Shown here: piece after piece, positions 22,701 through 33,700 of the stretch
Layout: each line of letters starts with the position of its first letter
Position numbering within the stretch: position 1 is the first letter of the stretch
Assembly: GCF_003590095.1 (NCBI RefSeq)
Contig: NW_020800039.1
Coordinates: 1 to 64,000, forward strand
Direction: 5' to 3'
Length of the DNA stretch: 64,000 bases
Origin: Trichoplusia ni
Taxonomy: Eukaryota > Arthropoda > Insecta > Lepidoptera > Noctuidae
Made by a program: the position numbers and the translations under genes
Notes under the pieces: generated by a model
What the model was told of the DNA's origin: nothing
Databases searched by the model: none
The model's input: the letters and a program-made list of their open reading frames with translations, nothing else

Positions 22701-25700
22701 AGATTTAAAAAATTCTAAATACCCACGTTTTTAAATGTCAAATTGTATGAATTTTGTCAGTTTTTATAGTTGTAAATTGCATGGTCATCGGGTTTAAAGC
22801 TACCCTGAAAATTTCAGCCTGCTAACTTATCGGGAAGTATCTCAAAACTGATTTACAAAAATCCAACCGGAACGACAAACAAACAAGAAAGTGAGTTTAT
22901 AAAAACGTGGGAATATAAAAATACAGTGCATGACGGACTAAACAGTTTCCTGTTAGTCATCATCATCATCATCTCAGCCTATAGCTGTCCACTGGACATG
23001 GGCCTCTCCATACGTTCTCCGGCGCGACCGGTTCATTGCCACCTGCATCCAACGAGACCCAGCGGCTTTCACTAGGTCGTCGGTCCATTTGTCCCACGCT
23101 GCGCTTGCTGGTACGTGGTCTTTTCTGCCCCAAAAGTCATATACCTTGTTACAAATTCTAGTTTATGTGGTAACTTACCATGTACATTTGCTGCGGGGGC
23201 GGCTGAGCGCCCTCGAAGCCGATCAGCTGTATCATGACGTCACCGTCCACTGTCAGGTGGGAGATCCTCTGGAAGGGCACGCGGTGAGGGAACTCGCAGA
23301 AGTGGATACCGTTTAGCGCCACCTGTTGGGGAGATGTAACATTATATGTAACGTTTTCTGTATCGAAGATCAAAGATCTCGGGTTTAAAAAGGAGTTGTT
23401 GCTGTTTTTTTTTAATATGGACTACCGCAGGCAAGGAATTTCATCCTTGTGTCGCGTGGGCTTCATAAACATACAAATCACATGCACAATGATACCCAGA
23501 CTCAGAACAAGCATACTTGTCGTACATAGCCTCACCTTCAACGAGTGCGGTTCACACAATATGAGGGCCTCGAAGGAGTCCCCCCTGTTGAGCGGCATCC
23601 CGCCGCTGGTATCCTCGACGCCCCAGTTCATGGCGGTGAGGTGGTTCCGCACCACGCACATCTCCACGAACCTGAAGTTCAGGTGGAGGGCGATATCGTC
23701 GCGGGGGTCCGTGTTCGGCCCGCACTGGAAGTTGATGGCGAATCTGGTGGGAGATAATGTAGTTTTATGAGGATGATTTATCATTCAAAAAGGTTTACTC
23801 GAGAGAATTTGTTGGGATAGCCCGGCTAGTCTCATGAGCTGACGCGGCGGTAGAGTCGCGCGTCAAACTTCGTCGAGTTCGACACGCGACTGTGATTAAT
23901 TATGGTGATCAATCGTCCAGACTTCTAATTTGGGCCTAGCAGCATTGCCTAACAGTGAAACACTTTTAATTTAATGGATACCTTCATGAGACGAAGTTCG
24001 TTAGTCTTGCTAAAACTCGAGAACAGCTGAAGCGATTTGGCTTATTTTAGTCTTGAAATATTCATGAAAGTCCAGGGAAGGTTTAAACGGTGAGAAAATA
24101 TGCAAAATTGCGGAAAAGATAAAAAAAATGATGATTATGTATCCTAAGGAGAAACCCAAAAATTACCGCGAGATCATATTAAAATATTGCAATAAACAAA
24201 TAAAAAGGGCTAACACCTAGTGGTTGAGAACTTATTATGACAATGTTACCAAAAACTTTGCACTCACCTCTGAGCGCCAGGGGGCGTGGTACCTTGCACC
24301 CTGATCATGCGGCCAGGGTACATGCCGCCGGGGATCGGGTGCACGCATGGTATGACCTGAAAAGAAAGACTTCATTAGAAAATTTGTAAGAGATGCGAAT
24401 ATTAACTACAAGGATAGCCGAGTGGTGTTGTCACCACGTGAGTTGTGGTCAGTGGTGTTGCTTGGGTCACCGTCGCCCGGGGCGGGATTCACACCTTGGC
24501 GCCCAAAGTAGGCACCTTAAAAAAATATATTCGTTCAATTTGTCATGAAGTATACACCTCTTTGTTTATGTTTCGTTCACACGCGGAACATCGAAATTGT
24601 ATCTACATGATAATTTGCCGCTTTTTCTAAATTTTGCCACCCTACTGATACTGGCGCCCGGGGCGGACCGCCCCCTCCCCCTAGCTACGCCACTGCTTGT
24701 GGCTGAATTGCAATTCTATGCATGGTTTGGTATGCCCAAGTTATAGGGTCGATCTAAACGACTACATGGATGCCTGAGTGGTTGACGTCACCACGCCAAA
24801 TCCACTTTGCGCAACGTTTAGCAGGACGAAGCGGCACCATTTGCGTGATCCACGAGTGCTTGTGGACGTTACAAGGATTGTAATGTTCTGTGTGAGAGTG
24901 GTTTCCTTTACCCCAGGTGTAAGATGTGTTATAAGTTTTAAGAGTCTATCTATCTACCCGTTCCTGGTATCATAATTTTCGAACGAAATACCCGATTTCA
25001 ATTTACTTTGTTTAGATTTTTTTGGTGAAAAACGGTTGAGCTGTTTAAAAGCTGTGGAGGTTGAAAATGGGGAAGAAAAATTAGTCTGCAAATATACTCG
25101 AGTGGGGACTCAAATGTAAGTGCACTGAAATATAATATTGATGACTCAATCAAGAGAAATCTTAGCTTCGTTTTGGGAGGGGTTTTTTATATTATAGGTT
25201 TAAACAAAGGCAGGTCAGTGACAAAATAACATTGAAGTGACGTGTTATCAATCAATGGCCTTGTGTTATCAGGAGTTACCCTGATGATTCAGATTTGTGA
25301 TAGCCTATCATACTGGCATAGTAGCATAGCTCAGCGGATACACCCGATAGGTTTCCGTTGTGGACTACCAACACACACTGAGAGAGCCGCAGAAGACAGC
25401 GTCTTCATCACATATTAAAAAAAAAGACACCCTCACTAAAGAATTTAATCCTTGCGTCGCGGGGGTTTCACAAACATACAATTCACATGCACAAAGAAAC
25501 CCAAACTCAGAGCGAGCATACGTGGACTACGCGAGCATACTGGGATCGAACCCGCGACGTTTTTGGAATTGTAACCGACACATAGGCGGGCGAAGTCGAG
25601 ACCTTCAGCTAGCGTTACATATGATTTTTAATCTTATGTATGTAAAGGAAAATTATTTGCATGAGGAAAGTTGCATCGTCTAACGGCCGCTGTGCACTGG

Positions 25701-28700
25701 GATTGATCCTTTTCAGAAATATCTGTGAAGATACCAGTTACTTCGAATGTGTTATAACGTTGACGTTTGGGCAAAGAAACGGTTGGAACGGTCATAGACG
25801 TGATATTTTACCAATAATTGTGGCAAATATGTCCTTTTTCAAACCTATTCGGACGGAACCCTCGTGTTGCGAGTCGCAGCACTATACCGTTCTTATTCAA
25901 TTTTGGTGTCAATGAAATTTTAACGACATTTAATTAAGTGACGTTATAAAATTCTATTTGACACTGATCAGGACACCATGACACCTAAAAGCGTTATTTT
26001 GCTGTATGTTTACTGTGAATAGTATACGTTTTTGAATACAGCTGTTATTCCTTACAGAAAAATCCAGGGTCAAAATCTTTCCGGCACGTGGTTTGCTGCT
26101 ATGGATTTCTACGGACGTTACCCGGCGGTTACCTTTAGTCCGTAAGAGTCTGTCATATAGAGAATTCCCCCGCAATACAAAAAAAAATATATCATAAAGT
26201 TTAACAGGGAAAAGTCGACATGTAAAGTGGTCAGTTTTAAAATCGCTGCCACACAATGAATTATCAATACGGGAATACCATAGCAACGAAACTATAAACT
26301 CGCCGTGCTGAATAATAAATGAATCAGGGCTTCACTCAAGGAAAATGGAGAAAATTTATTAAGTTTCAAGACTTAAATCGGAATCGAAATTTTTGCGGAC
26401 TATGTCTGAAAGAAGGTGGTTTTTAAAGAGCGTATTTAATTGTTAATGTCCAATTAATTTGCTCTAATTGATAAATGAATTGTCTTTGAATTTGACAAAA
26501 TTTTGGTAGTGTCTAAGCATTTGTCTATTTTATTTAAAATATATATTAAGACAGGTTTATAGTTTTAATAGACCAATTAAGTAAAAAACCTTTGCTGTTT
26601 TTTTTCTAAAAAAAAAACTCGCAAAGAAGTCATCATCAGTTTCGATTTTACCCCAACTATATTGTGTTCGGATTCCAGTCACACTGGATGCAATTTTTCC
26701 AGTTTTTTACAAGGAGTCACTTATCTTACCTCCTCAACCCTATTAGCTGGGAGACACGATACCCCTTAGTAAGAGACTTTTTAGCTTCTGACTACTCGTA
26801 ACGACTGACATACATGTATATATAATAACCGGGATCCACAATTTAACGTGCCCCTAACACTGAGCATCTCGGTATGACACAAATGGTCACCCATCCACGG
26901 AGTGACCGGTTCGTGCGTGGCTTAATCAGTGATCGATCCTTGTGCAGTTGTAGCTCTTCTCCGTGTCAGATGAACATTTTTTTTTTGTGTACATCACCGT
27001 CTTTACAGGTAAACACTCAATTCGACAATGTTGGCATACATATTTGAATAAATAGATCCCAACATGCTTAAATTTGAGTCACACAACGTAATTATGACGC
27101 AGCATATAATTGGTTTGGATTTCATGATTCATTGCCTAAAATAAATGCCTTAATGCCTTCTGAATAAATTGAGGGTTTCCGAGTCTTCAAAAGAAGTTTA
27201 GTATCTATATCCTCCGAAACGGTTTGACCGGTCATAGATTAAATAGAGTAAGATCATACTATGTTAGCATTTAGAAACAACCGTTCCAAGAAATTAAAAT
27301 GTGAATATCCTACTGGTCAGTCAACTCTTCTAATATAGGCAGAAAAGGATAAAGAACGTTACAAATAAATGAATATTTGAAAATAAAGACCTATTATGTA
27401 CCTGATTCTTCAAGTAAAATAATCTGAAATAATTACTGATAACGACTATCTAACGACAGATTACGAATGAGAAAACCTTTTAAACATGAACAAATGACTA
27501 AACTAATTATTTAGTAATTAGATGCCACCCACTGGACATTAGAGGAAGGACATCGTCGCCAAGGTCGTACGCGACGAAGGTGGTGTGATGATCTAGCGAT
27601 CTAGTCAAATATACGGGGAGTCCGAGGACAGAAATCGTGAAAGATACCCCAAGCAGTACCCTTGTACATCATTTATATATGTGTTATATTATTTTTAAGA
27701 CCTTTTGTGTGTGTACATAAACTATTAAATAAAAAAAACATAGAGAGGTCTGGAGGAGAGAGGGAATCTGACACAGATTTTGTTATATATGAAAATGAAT
27801 TGCTGTTCGTTAGTCTCGCTAGAACTCGAGAACGGCTGAACCGATTTGGATTATTATAGTCTTGAAATATTCGTGACAGTCCAGGGAAGGTTTAAAGGAC
27901 AAAATATGGAAAAGGTTGTAACAAAATAAACTTTTGTCTGCATTTTTATCATCGACTGTTAGGCGGTTCGTAGTTCGCCGGGACAGCTACTAGCTAGTTA
28001 TAAATAAAAAAAGATAGACACAAATTAAATGGCGGCTATGACGTCACATTTTCAATGAACCGTAACGTAACAATTTCTAATGTTGTAATTCTGATTACGC
28101 AACATTCGCGTTTCCATTTTCGAGCATTTGACGCGGGATCCCCAAAAAAGTGTCAAGAACGTGTCGGATTCGTAACACAGAGGGCTTTATGTCATGAATA
28201 TGATACCTAGATCATTGAAATTGGGGAAGATGTTTTTCTATTGCCGGTATAACAAACTAGTCGGGCGATCCCGTTAAATACACGTGAGTAAAACGTTGCA
28301 TCATTTAATACTGAATCATTCTCCCAATCCAATAGTTACTATCAAGATATATTATGGTCATAATATTTGGTGTGCGCTACTTTTTTTACTTTAGCATATT
28401 TTGTATTTACATGCTAATTGTCCAACTTGGCCACGTTTTTTTACAGAAAAATTGCTATGAAAGCATAAAATCTACCATTTAATTTTGAACTAAAAGTTCC
28501 TGAAAAACAATCCAGGGCAATATTGTTTGTATCGGATATGATTAATGATTTAAAAAAAGTTTTATTGAACCAGCTATGAAAAGAGCGAAAAGGGAGGCAA
28601 AGATATAAAAATGTGTGAAGAAAAGAATGAGAGTTTTTGATGTCAAGTTTTCTATTCATCAATGGATGTTGCGCTAGCTATATTTATTTTACAAGAAAAG

Positions 28701-29999
28701 ATCTGGTGTAAGATTTTACTATAAAAAATTTCTGAAGGTACCCACATTCACTTTTAATTTACCTACCGTTTATACAGTAACACAACATATTCAAGATTTA
28801 AGATTTATTTATTGTTTGTCACAGGTGGAAATTCAGCTCTTAAAATTAGTGTTATAACAAAGTATCACTGTAACATACCCATGTGGTGTACAATCTTTAA
28901 AATTTAATATTGTTTCACTTAATCTTAAGATAAAGATAAAACACATAAATTGATGAATATTTATCATTACAAGGCATTTTTTAAACCGGCACAGATTAAA
29001 TAAAGAATCAATGTGTTTTGACAAACAGGCATCATACAAATACAATTTCCGTCTAGAAAAATACACTAGTTTTTTCAAGAAAGCAAGGGTAACAATCAAA
29101 TCAGCCTTTTGCGATATAATCTGGACATAGACCTCTCTCAAGTAGCATCACAACATCCATTCATTTGTCTCCATCGTTCAGACTGAGTCATTTATTTTCT
29201 TGTATTTCTCAAGAAACAATGTTTGTGTTAAAACAACATTGTCCAAGTTATTCAAGTAACACCAGGGTCAATTAAGCCCGCCTTTTGGTAATAAGTGCTA
29301 ACTTTGCATGGTAAGGCATGAATGAAGGCTTAATAGGTAAAACTTATAATGTTTGTAGTCAACTTTGGTATTTTTAGATTATACAAAATGTTACATCTTG
29401 TTACTTGGTAAGTTTATTTCGAGAATTGGGGGCTGTAGAGTAACTATGACTAATCTAACGATACTTTTTGAATTGCAAAAAGTTGGAGAGGTATTTCATC
29501 AGTTATAAGGCTGAGTCAACATGCTATTAACTGGTTGTTGATCAAGACAAGTTCAAAAAGAACCCCCGCAAAGTTTAAGGGTTAGAAAGAGCCACTGCTG
29601 ACTAAGATATACGCCTAATAACCAAATTCTGTATGGGAAATAGTCAGAAACATTGACAGCAAAATATAACATATTTTTTTATTGCCAGAATGTTAATTCA
29701 ATTCCAAGAACGAGGAAAAACAATGCAAATAACAAGAATAACGTGATCAACTGTCTCTGTAATAGGAAAAGTCCTTGGGAATGTTTGCACAGAATAAGTT
29801 TCCGTGACCGACTACCGCTGAGTGATAAAACTTTACTTCACCCATACTTTGTATTTACACAATAAGAAGCAAAACCAACCGCACCAAATTGTTCTAAATG
29901 CCCTTGAAATCATGTAAAATGCCGCACATAATAGAAAATGTGGTCATAACACACAGGAATGTTTGAAATACTTACGGGATTATATATCGGAGCAGCCAT
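10740..29999 (-). CDS. Galectin with Pro/Gly-rich C-terminal tail
   Basis: Beta-galactoside-binding lectin; no signal peptide. Eight coding exons, highest to lowest: 29999-29976, 24356-24268, 23743-23536, 23322-23179, 22123-22048, 13406-13387, 13060-12860, 10790-10740. All have GT-AG borders and phases join to 270 aa plus TGA. The start MAAPIYNP has a good AAAAATGG context. One galectin domain spans about residues 9-145. Its sugar-binding signature is HLNFRF (58-63), VVRN (68-71) and NWGVE (77-81); the Arg expected two residues after Glu81 is Thr83. Residues 146-218 are Pro/Gln/Gly/Tyr-rich. Residues 219-246 form a Gly/Ala-rich hydrophobic stretch. The protein ends in VHVVDSIDFGGDDWMD. Exon 13406-13387 is a 20-nt microexon. 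The gene is head-to-head with the J-protein gene. Galectin identity is firm; the exact orthologue is not assigned. Confidence 0.93.
10832..11056 (-). mobile_element. tRNA-like SINE (GGCCTGTTGGTCTAGTGG family), near full length
   Basis: Minus-strand head GGCCTGTTGGTCTAGTGGTT, then CCGGAGGTCGTGGGTTCGAT (B-box), then the body to 'tttgagactagatggcgttg'. It is located in the last galectin intron, 40 bp from the terminal exon. Confidence 0.75.
11568..11715 (+). mobile_element. Copy of the GGACACCCACTGCCTCGGGGG repeat
   Basis: Closest to the copy at 60318-60475 in the same orientation. Truncated non-LTR end, in a galectin intron. Confidence 0.65.
11830..12034. mobile_element. MITE with CCCACGTTTTTA inverted ends
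   Basis: Full copy, CCCACGTTTTTAAATG...TATAAAAACGTGGG, inverted relative to 5556-5756. Confidence 0.8.
12500..12836 (-). mobile_element. 5S-like SINE, rearranged
   Basis: Carries the body (AACCCAGTTACCTGGGCAAC, repeated once) and the head ('cgatccatggaccaaccgtatcaag'). A small internal duplication and an AT-rich insertion lie around 12595-12650. Confidence 0.75.
13200..13365 (-). mobile_element. tRNA-like SINE (GACAAGCATTCGTGGATC family), diverged
   Basis: 'aactcctgcagtaaggtattt', 'aaacattcaagttac', 'tacttgtcctacgcgag'. It lies in the 326-bp intron between galectin exons 6 and 7, so it makes up about half of that intron. Confidence 0.7.
13476..13743. mobile_element. MITE with TAGGGTATTTG inverted ends
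   Basis: TAGGGTATTTGTCAAA...AGTCAAATATCCTA with TGACGTCAC at 13563. It also has a second internal inverted pair, CTGTCAGACGATTTCC / CTGTCTGACGG. Confidence 0.7.
14700..14868. mobile_element. Foldback element, partial
   Basis: One arm plus loop of the 5361-5545 family: 'gtaactatcgtgagactgattcatg', 'gatcgcccgactagtttcgg'. Confidence 0.65.
14935..15165. mobile_element. Retroelement tail, 'TTCGCCTTTATAATATTAGTAGG' type
   Basis: Begins near 'cttttcgcctgcggcttcgcccgcgt' and ends 'tttcgcctttataatattag'. Related tails lie at 61435-61728 and, more distantly, 14040-14255 and 18425-18580. Confidence 0.55.
16095..16692. repeat. Possible inverted-repeat element rich in ACTAGT words
   Basis: Short inverted ends AAATGTTCAGGC / GCCTGAACATTT and an interior with many degenerate GACTAGTT/AACTAGTC words in both orientations. 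Only the ends and the repeated words support it; class unknown. Confidence 0.45.
16797..17180. mobile_element. Retroelement tail split by a SINE
   Basis: 16797-16852 ('gtttcgcccgcgtagtacccgatcttg') and 17055-17180 ('aaaccttccctggac..gttctcgagttttagcga') are continuous in the uninterrupted copy at 37690-37905. Other copies: 22190-22385, 23960-24125 and 27800-28000. Confidence 0.75.
16855..17050 (+). mobile_element. tRNA-like SINE nested in a retroelement tail
   Basis: A-box-like GGATAGCCGAGTGGTTGAGG, B-box GTTCGATCCCCG, the full body, and the end 'ttaatgcggaagtcgtttt' with a short A-run. One of the most complete copies of the family. Confidence 0.85.
17205..17452. mobile_element. Retroelement copy, 'GTTTGTTTGAACGCGCTAA...' family
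   Basis: Closely matches 38320-38560 over its length, ending 'gcgaagtcgcgggcaacagctagtt'. Non-coding. Confidence 0.65.
17644..17949 (+). mobile_element. TAGGGATGATG MITE, about 306 bp
   Basis: TAGGGATGATGCC...CAGTCATCATCCCTA. The interior contains TGACGTCAC at 17760 and 'ttaaagcagttaatctttgt'. No coding capacity. Confidence 0.88.
18106..18322 (+). mobile_element. tRNA-like SINE, CTCCGTGGTCGAGTGG family
   Basis: A-box region CTCCGTGGTCGAGTGGCGTA and B-box GGTTCGATCCCCGGTCGGG, then the body to 'aacaatgtatgtgatgttgtccgc' with an A-rich end. Copies: 34228-34402 (minus) and 44793-44982. Confidence 0.85.
18716..19092. mobile_element. CACGGTGATTTTTTAG inverted-repeat element, 377 bp
   Basis: Arms of about 45 bp: CACCGTGATTTTTTAGTCGT and its inverse at the other end, both continuing through the 'cagcccagttcatgt' word. 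A GC-rich CpG core ('ggggcgcgggcggcgccg') sits mid-element. Flanked by TA on both sides. The second copy is 47475-47859. Confidence 0.85.
19465..19566 (+). mobile_element. 5S-like SINE head fragment
   Basis: Only the 5S-resembling part is present: GATCGATCACAGGTTAAGCT, then CGCGGT, then 'cgtggatcggtgaccgtc'. Confidence 0.7.
19632..19822. mobile_element. Harbinger-like hairpin MITE with TTA target sites
   Basis: Inverted ends GGGTCTTAACAGACGGACCG / CGGTCCGTCTGTTTAGACCC, with TTA at 19629-19631 and 19823-19825. The whole 191 bp folds on itself and is built from degenerate TTGCAGTTG-like words in both orientations. Confidence 0.85.
21318..21640 (-). mobile_element. tRNA-like SINE interrupted by another repeat
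   Basis: The 3' part of the SINE is at 21325-21430 and its 5' head ('aaccactcggctatccgtgc') at 21598-21640. Between them lies a non-SINE segment containing 'gagaaggaccggcaagaaac'. Confidence 0.7.
21645..21961 (+). mobile_element. TAGGGATGATG MITE
   Basis: Full copy, very close to 17644-17949. TGACGTCAC at 21772. It directly abuts the head of the SINE at 21318-21640. Confidence 0.88.
22722..22911. mobile_element. MITE with CCCACGTTTTTA inverted ends
   Basis: CCCACGTTTTTAAATG...AAAAACGTGGG, orientation as 11830-12034. It lies in the intron between galectin exons 4 and 5. Confidence 0.8.
22960..23140. mobile_element. Retroelement fragment, 'CAGCCTATAGCTGTCCACTGG' type
   Basis: Contains 'gtccactggacatgggcctctcc' and 'ttgtcccacgctgcgcttgctggtacg', words recurring in moth non-LTR repeats. 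It ends 39 bp before galectin exon 4. Assignment is by recognition of recurring motifs only. Confidence 0.5.
23960..24125. mobile_element. Retroelement tail (inverse of 37690-37905 family)
   Basis: Contains 'ctaaaactcgagaacagctgaag' and 'gtccagggaaggtttaaac', reversed relative to the other copies. Confidence 0.6.
24450..24695. mobile_element. hAT-like MITE, 246 bp
   Basis: Starts CAGTGGTGTTGCTTGGG and ends CCCTAGCTACGCCACTG. Flanking octamers GTTGTGGT (24442-24449) and CTTGTGGC (24696-24703) agree at 6 of 8 positions, consistent with an old 8-bp target duplication. It sits inside a tRNA-like SINE relic. Confidence 0.7.
25445..25560 (-). mobile_element. tRNA-like SINE fragment
   Basis: 'gaatttaatccttgcgtcgcgg', 'acatgcacaaagaaaccc', 'actgggatcgaacccgcgac'. 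Galectin intron 1. Confidence 0.7.
26630..26960 (-). mobile_element. 5S-like SINE, diverged full-length copy
   Basis: Body words 'cctcctcaaccctattagctggg' and 'ataaccgggatccacaatttaac', then the 5S-like head ('ggtcacccatccacggagtgacc', 'cttaatcagtgatcgatc'). Confidence 0.75.
27800..28005. mobile_element. Retroelement tail
   Basis: Inverse of the 22190-22385 copy: 'ctcgctagaactcgagaacgg', 'gacagtccagggaaggttta' and 'atcgactgttaggcggtt'. Confidence 0.6.
28530..28665. repeat. Copy of the galectin promoter-proximal sequence
   Basis: Resembles 30180-30312 in the shared 5' region: 'ttgaaccagct.tg.aa.agag' and 'gtttttgatgtcaa.ttttct' match in order and spacing. It lies in galectin intron 1, 1.3 kb inside the gene. 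Confidence 0.6.
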
Positions 30000-30790
30000 T
30001 TTTTCTACGGTGTTTCTAGCGGCGGTTCGTCCAAAGTCCGAAAAATGGAAATACGAAGATTAGGAACAACTTTTACTTGGTTTACACTTAGATTCTAAGC
30101 GCCGGATACGCCTAGCGCAATAATATTACGTTTCAAACGACTCAATTGAATCAATTCTATATATAATGCGTCATACGTCATATGACGATAAATGATTAAT
30201 CCTTTGGCAAGAGTTGTGTTGAACCAGCTGTGCAAGAGAGGCGAAGATACGAAATCGCGAGAATGTAAAAGAGAAAACAGAAAAATTGGTGTTTTTGATG
30301 TCAACTTTTCTAATATGAAACGCAGCTAAGTATACGTCAAACGTGTCCAAAACTTATTCCTACTTGGATATAGAGCTTTTAAGTTTTTATCGATTAATCT
30401 AATTTATTGTGAACAATTTAATTAAGTCCACTTTTTACAACTATAAGCGTAACTTAACAAATGAACTATTCAGAGCCACTTTACTGCAACACGTACCAAT
30501 GAGTATGGTTTTATTTCAATTGCAAAAAAATACGACTTTTTAGGTCTCTAATAATACTGCAAACCACAGACAAATCCAAAAATAGTGAAACTTTGGCAAC
30601 CCTCTGCAGTAGTATTTTGATTGACGCAATACTTACACTGCTCATGAACATAAATGTAGTGAATTAAACGCAATTAAATTCTATTTGCGCTAATTAAATT
30701 TGCGCGTCAATATAACTAAATTCATTCCGCGACGTGTCCTCAGCGTTTCATAACAATTACATCGAAAACGCGCGCTAGAACCGTCTCAAA
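30000..30790. promoter_or_regulatory. Shared 5' region between galectin and DNAJB-like genes
   Basis: Only 791 bp separate the two divergent start codons, so both promoters and both 5' UTRs must lie here unless upstream non-coding exons exist. The J-protein side (30720-30790) is CpG-containing ('cgaaaacgcgcgctagaacc'). A hairpin (AATAATACTGCA / TGCAGTAGTATT) lies at about 30549-30618. No convincing TATA box was found. Confidence 0.55.
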
Positions 30791-33700
30791 ATGACGCTTG
30801 AAGGGAATAAGGACGAAGCAGAAAAGTGTATAGCCATTGCCCAAAATGCATTTTCAAGTGGAAACATGGAGAAAGCTGAAAAGTTTTTGCTAAAAGCTGA
30901 GCGTTTATACCCTACTACACACGCTAAGGAGCTTTTGGTGCGGGTTAGGGCTGCTGGGCCGTCTACAGCGCCGCCTAAAAAGACTCCACCAAGCAGCCCG
31001 AGCGCTGAGGATCTTCGGAGGCGAAAAACCCCTGCTCACCAGCCTCCACAGAGAGAATACACTCCCGAACAACAAGAGGCTGTCCGACGAGTCAATAAAT
31101 GCAAGGATTTCTATGAAATATTAGGTGAGACTTTATTTATTTCGTAATTTTCTACCTAACATCACTCTCAACGCAATCTCATAGTACACACACGTCGTGT
31201 ATTAAAGCTCAAAATCACAGTTTATCAGTACGAAACACAGATTTGAAACCATTTTGATAGTAGTGCAAGGTTTTTCAGCAGATAAGTAAAAAGTTTGACT
31301 ACAAAGGAAGTTTAATTTCCTATTATATTTTCAAGGTTATTATACTTTTAATAATAAAGTACTACCTTTTGAACTAAAGGCTGCTTCATATACTATAAAT
31401 GACAAATGAGCACTAAAAAATAATTTCCTTATTCTGCCCTTGAAGGTACCTATGTGTGATACTTATTTTAATGACAAGACAAATATTGTTATAAACACAG
31501 CTGACTAAGCAAAAATTAGTTATTATTGTTGGCTAAAGTGGACCAAAACACAATAAAAATCATATTCTTTTTCAACAATTTTAATCAGAACTCAAAATGA
31601 GGCATTGGTTTGTTTAGGTCAATAACCAATTAGTCAATGAAACAATTCTCTTCACAGACTTGCAAGACAAAGATGGTTATTTATAGATTTTCATGATTAA
31701 TAATAAATAATGTATTTGATTTAGGGTATATTTTCCATTATACCTCTTACAAAATATCCCTATTAAACTAGTATTATCGACCCTACCTAAAAAAAGAGGT
31801 TAGTTTTGTATCCCACAGTTTATTTTGAGGCACCAGGTCTTTTAATTATCACAATATCTATACCTAACTATGTCTAACAGTAGTTTCTTTCATTAACATC
31901 ACAATGATTGCCGACTAACAAATTAGATCAATATTTTGCAGGTCTTTCAACAACATTTGAGTCACATACAGACACACAATTAGTAATTACCTAACTTATT
32001 ATACAAGAACTTTGATATTTATTAATGTAACCTTTATTCTGGACTAAAATATCTACATTATGATAATGCAATGTCATTGTTTTCTATTCAATACCTAATT
32101 GTTAATTTAAATTTGTAACAACTGATTGTAATTATGCTTAAAATCATTAAAAATACTGCATTGAGCTTTTAAATTCAGACTTGACTGTGTATTATCAGTC
32201 TTCTGATCATATGTTGTCTACTCATCTGTTACTTGGTTGTATCTCGTGAACCAAGGTATCTAGACAGTTGAAATATGCTGTTGCCGATATAACTAGAATA
32301 AAGAGTGGTTAAGCAACTTTTTTGGTGGGTAAATATAAGTTTTGTTGTTGGTTTTTCAAATATATTTATTTGAGGGTATGTAAGCACCCAACCAAGTTTT
32401 ATTTTGTATGGAACCATCATTGTCCCGAGTACGACCCTCGCCTTAACCGGTTATTATTGAATGAAACATGTCTATAATAAACCATCCTAATCCAAGCCCT
32501 TACTGGTTACTGGTGATGGGCTCCTTTTTCCGCACGTAAGCTCCAAGTCGGCCTATTGTGCGTCGGGTGGTTCTGGGAGGCCAATCCATGCCCTTTCTAA
32601 ACTAGTATAAATTTAAAAATACAATATCATCTTTGCAGGAGTATCAAAGGATGCAACAGACTCTGATGTCAAGAAGGCGTATAAGAAGCTGGCTTTACAG
32701 CTTCACCCGGACAAGAATCATGCGCCCGGAGCAGCTGAGGCCTTCAAGGTATGTTCTCAGACCCATCATCCCAGCCTTTTCCAACTATGTTGGCTTCGAA
32801 TCTGGTTATGTCATAATGGTCACCCATCCAGCGACGGACCGTATCAATAAAAGCTAAACTCGTTATCGATCAATTTGTACTGATAGAGCTTAGCCACTAT
32901 AAGTTATCACAGTAATATTGTAAATACAGTATGTATTTGTGTGTCCATGCTTGTTACCTCTTTACGCCTAAAGTGCTCGATCAATTTCGATGAAATTTTC
33001 AACGAAGGTAGCTGGTACCTTGGCTACCTTTATACGAATTCGATATACCCTCACTACCCCCCTCTCCCCCTGAATTGATAACCAAAACTATAGTAAAAAC
33101 TATAAGGCACGAAATCTCCAACACTCAAAATTTAACCCACAATCACCAAAACCCAGGCGATCGGAAACGCGGCCGCGATTCTGACGGACGCGGAGAAACG
33201 CAAGCAGTACGACCTCCGCGGCGAGGAGGCTGTCCACCAGCCGCAGACCCACCACCAGTACTACGCGAGAGGCTTCGAATCAGACCTCACCGCCGAGGAA
33301 CTCTTCAACATGTTCTTTGGAGCTGCAGGTGCGAGAACAGGTTTGATTCTATTAAATATAATACTGCTTTTAGTCAGGTAGGCTGTTTTGCTTGCTACAC
33401 GACTGTCATTGCACAGATAGCCGAGTGGTTGAGGTCCTCAAACCCTCTGAGCAGGACGAGTTGTTCGATGCCCGTGTAGGGCAAGCTTTTGTGTGATCAT
33501 CAAATGTTTTAAATGCTGTATATGACCACGACTGCGTTTGTCTTCAAATTCTTTCGCGTGGGAAAGTGACTATTGGCAGTATTTTGGGGTATATCTTCAT
33601 CTACATGATTATTGGAAAAACTTATTTATTTTTTAATCGATTGAAATGTAAAGTCGCTAATTTTACCACAATGCATCGTATTGGATTAGCCGAGGCCGAG

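Noticed and set aside
25954..26286. Minus-strand open frame of 110 codons
   Set aside because: Lies in galectin intron 1 in low-complexity, repeat-like sequence; no recognisable motif.
28833..29141. Minus-strand open frame of 102 codons
   Set aside because: Intronic and AT-rich with no family resemblance, and it does not join the galectin exons in phase.
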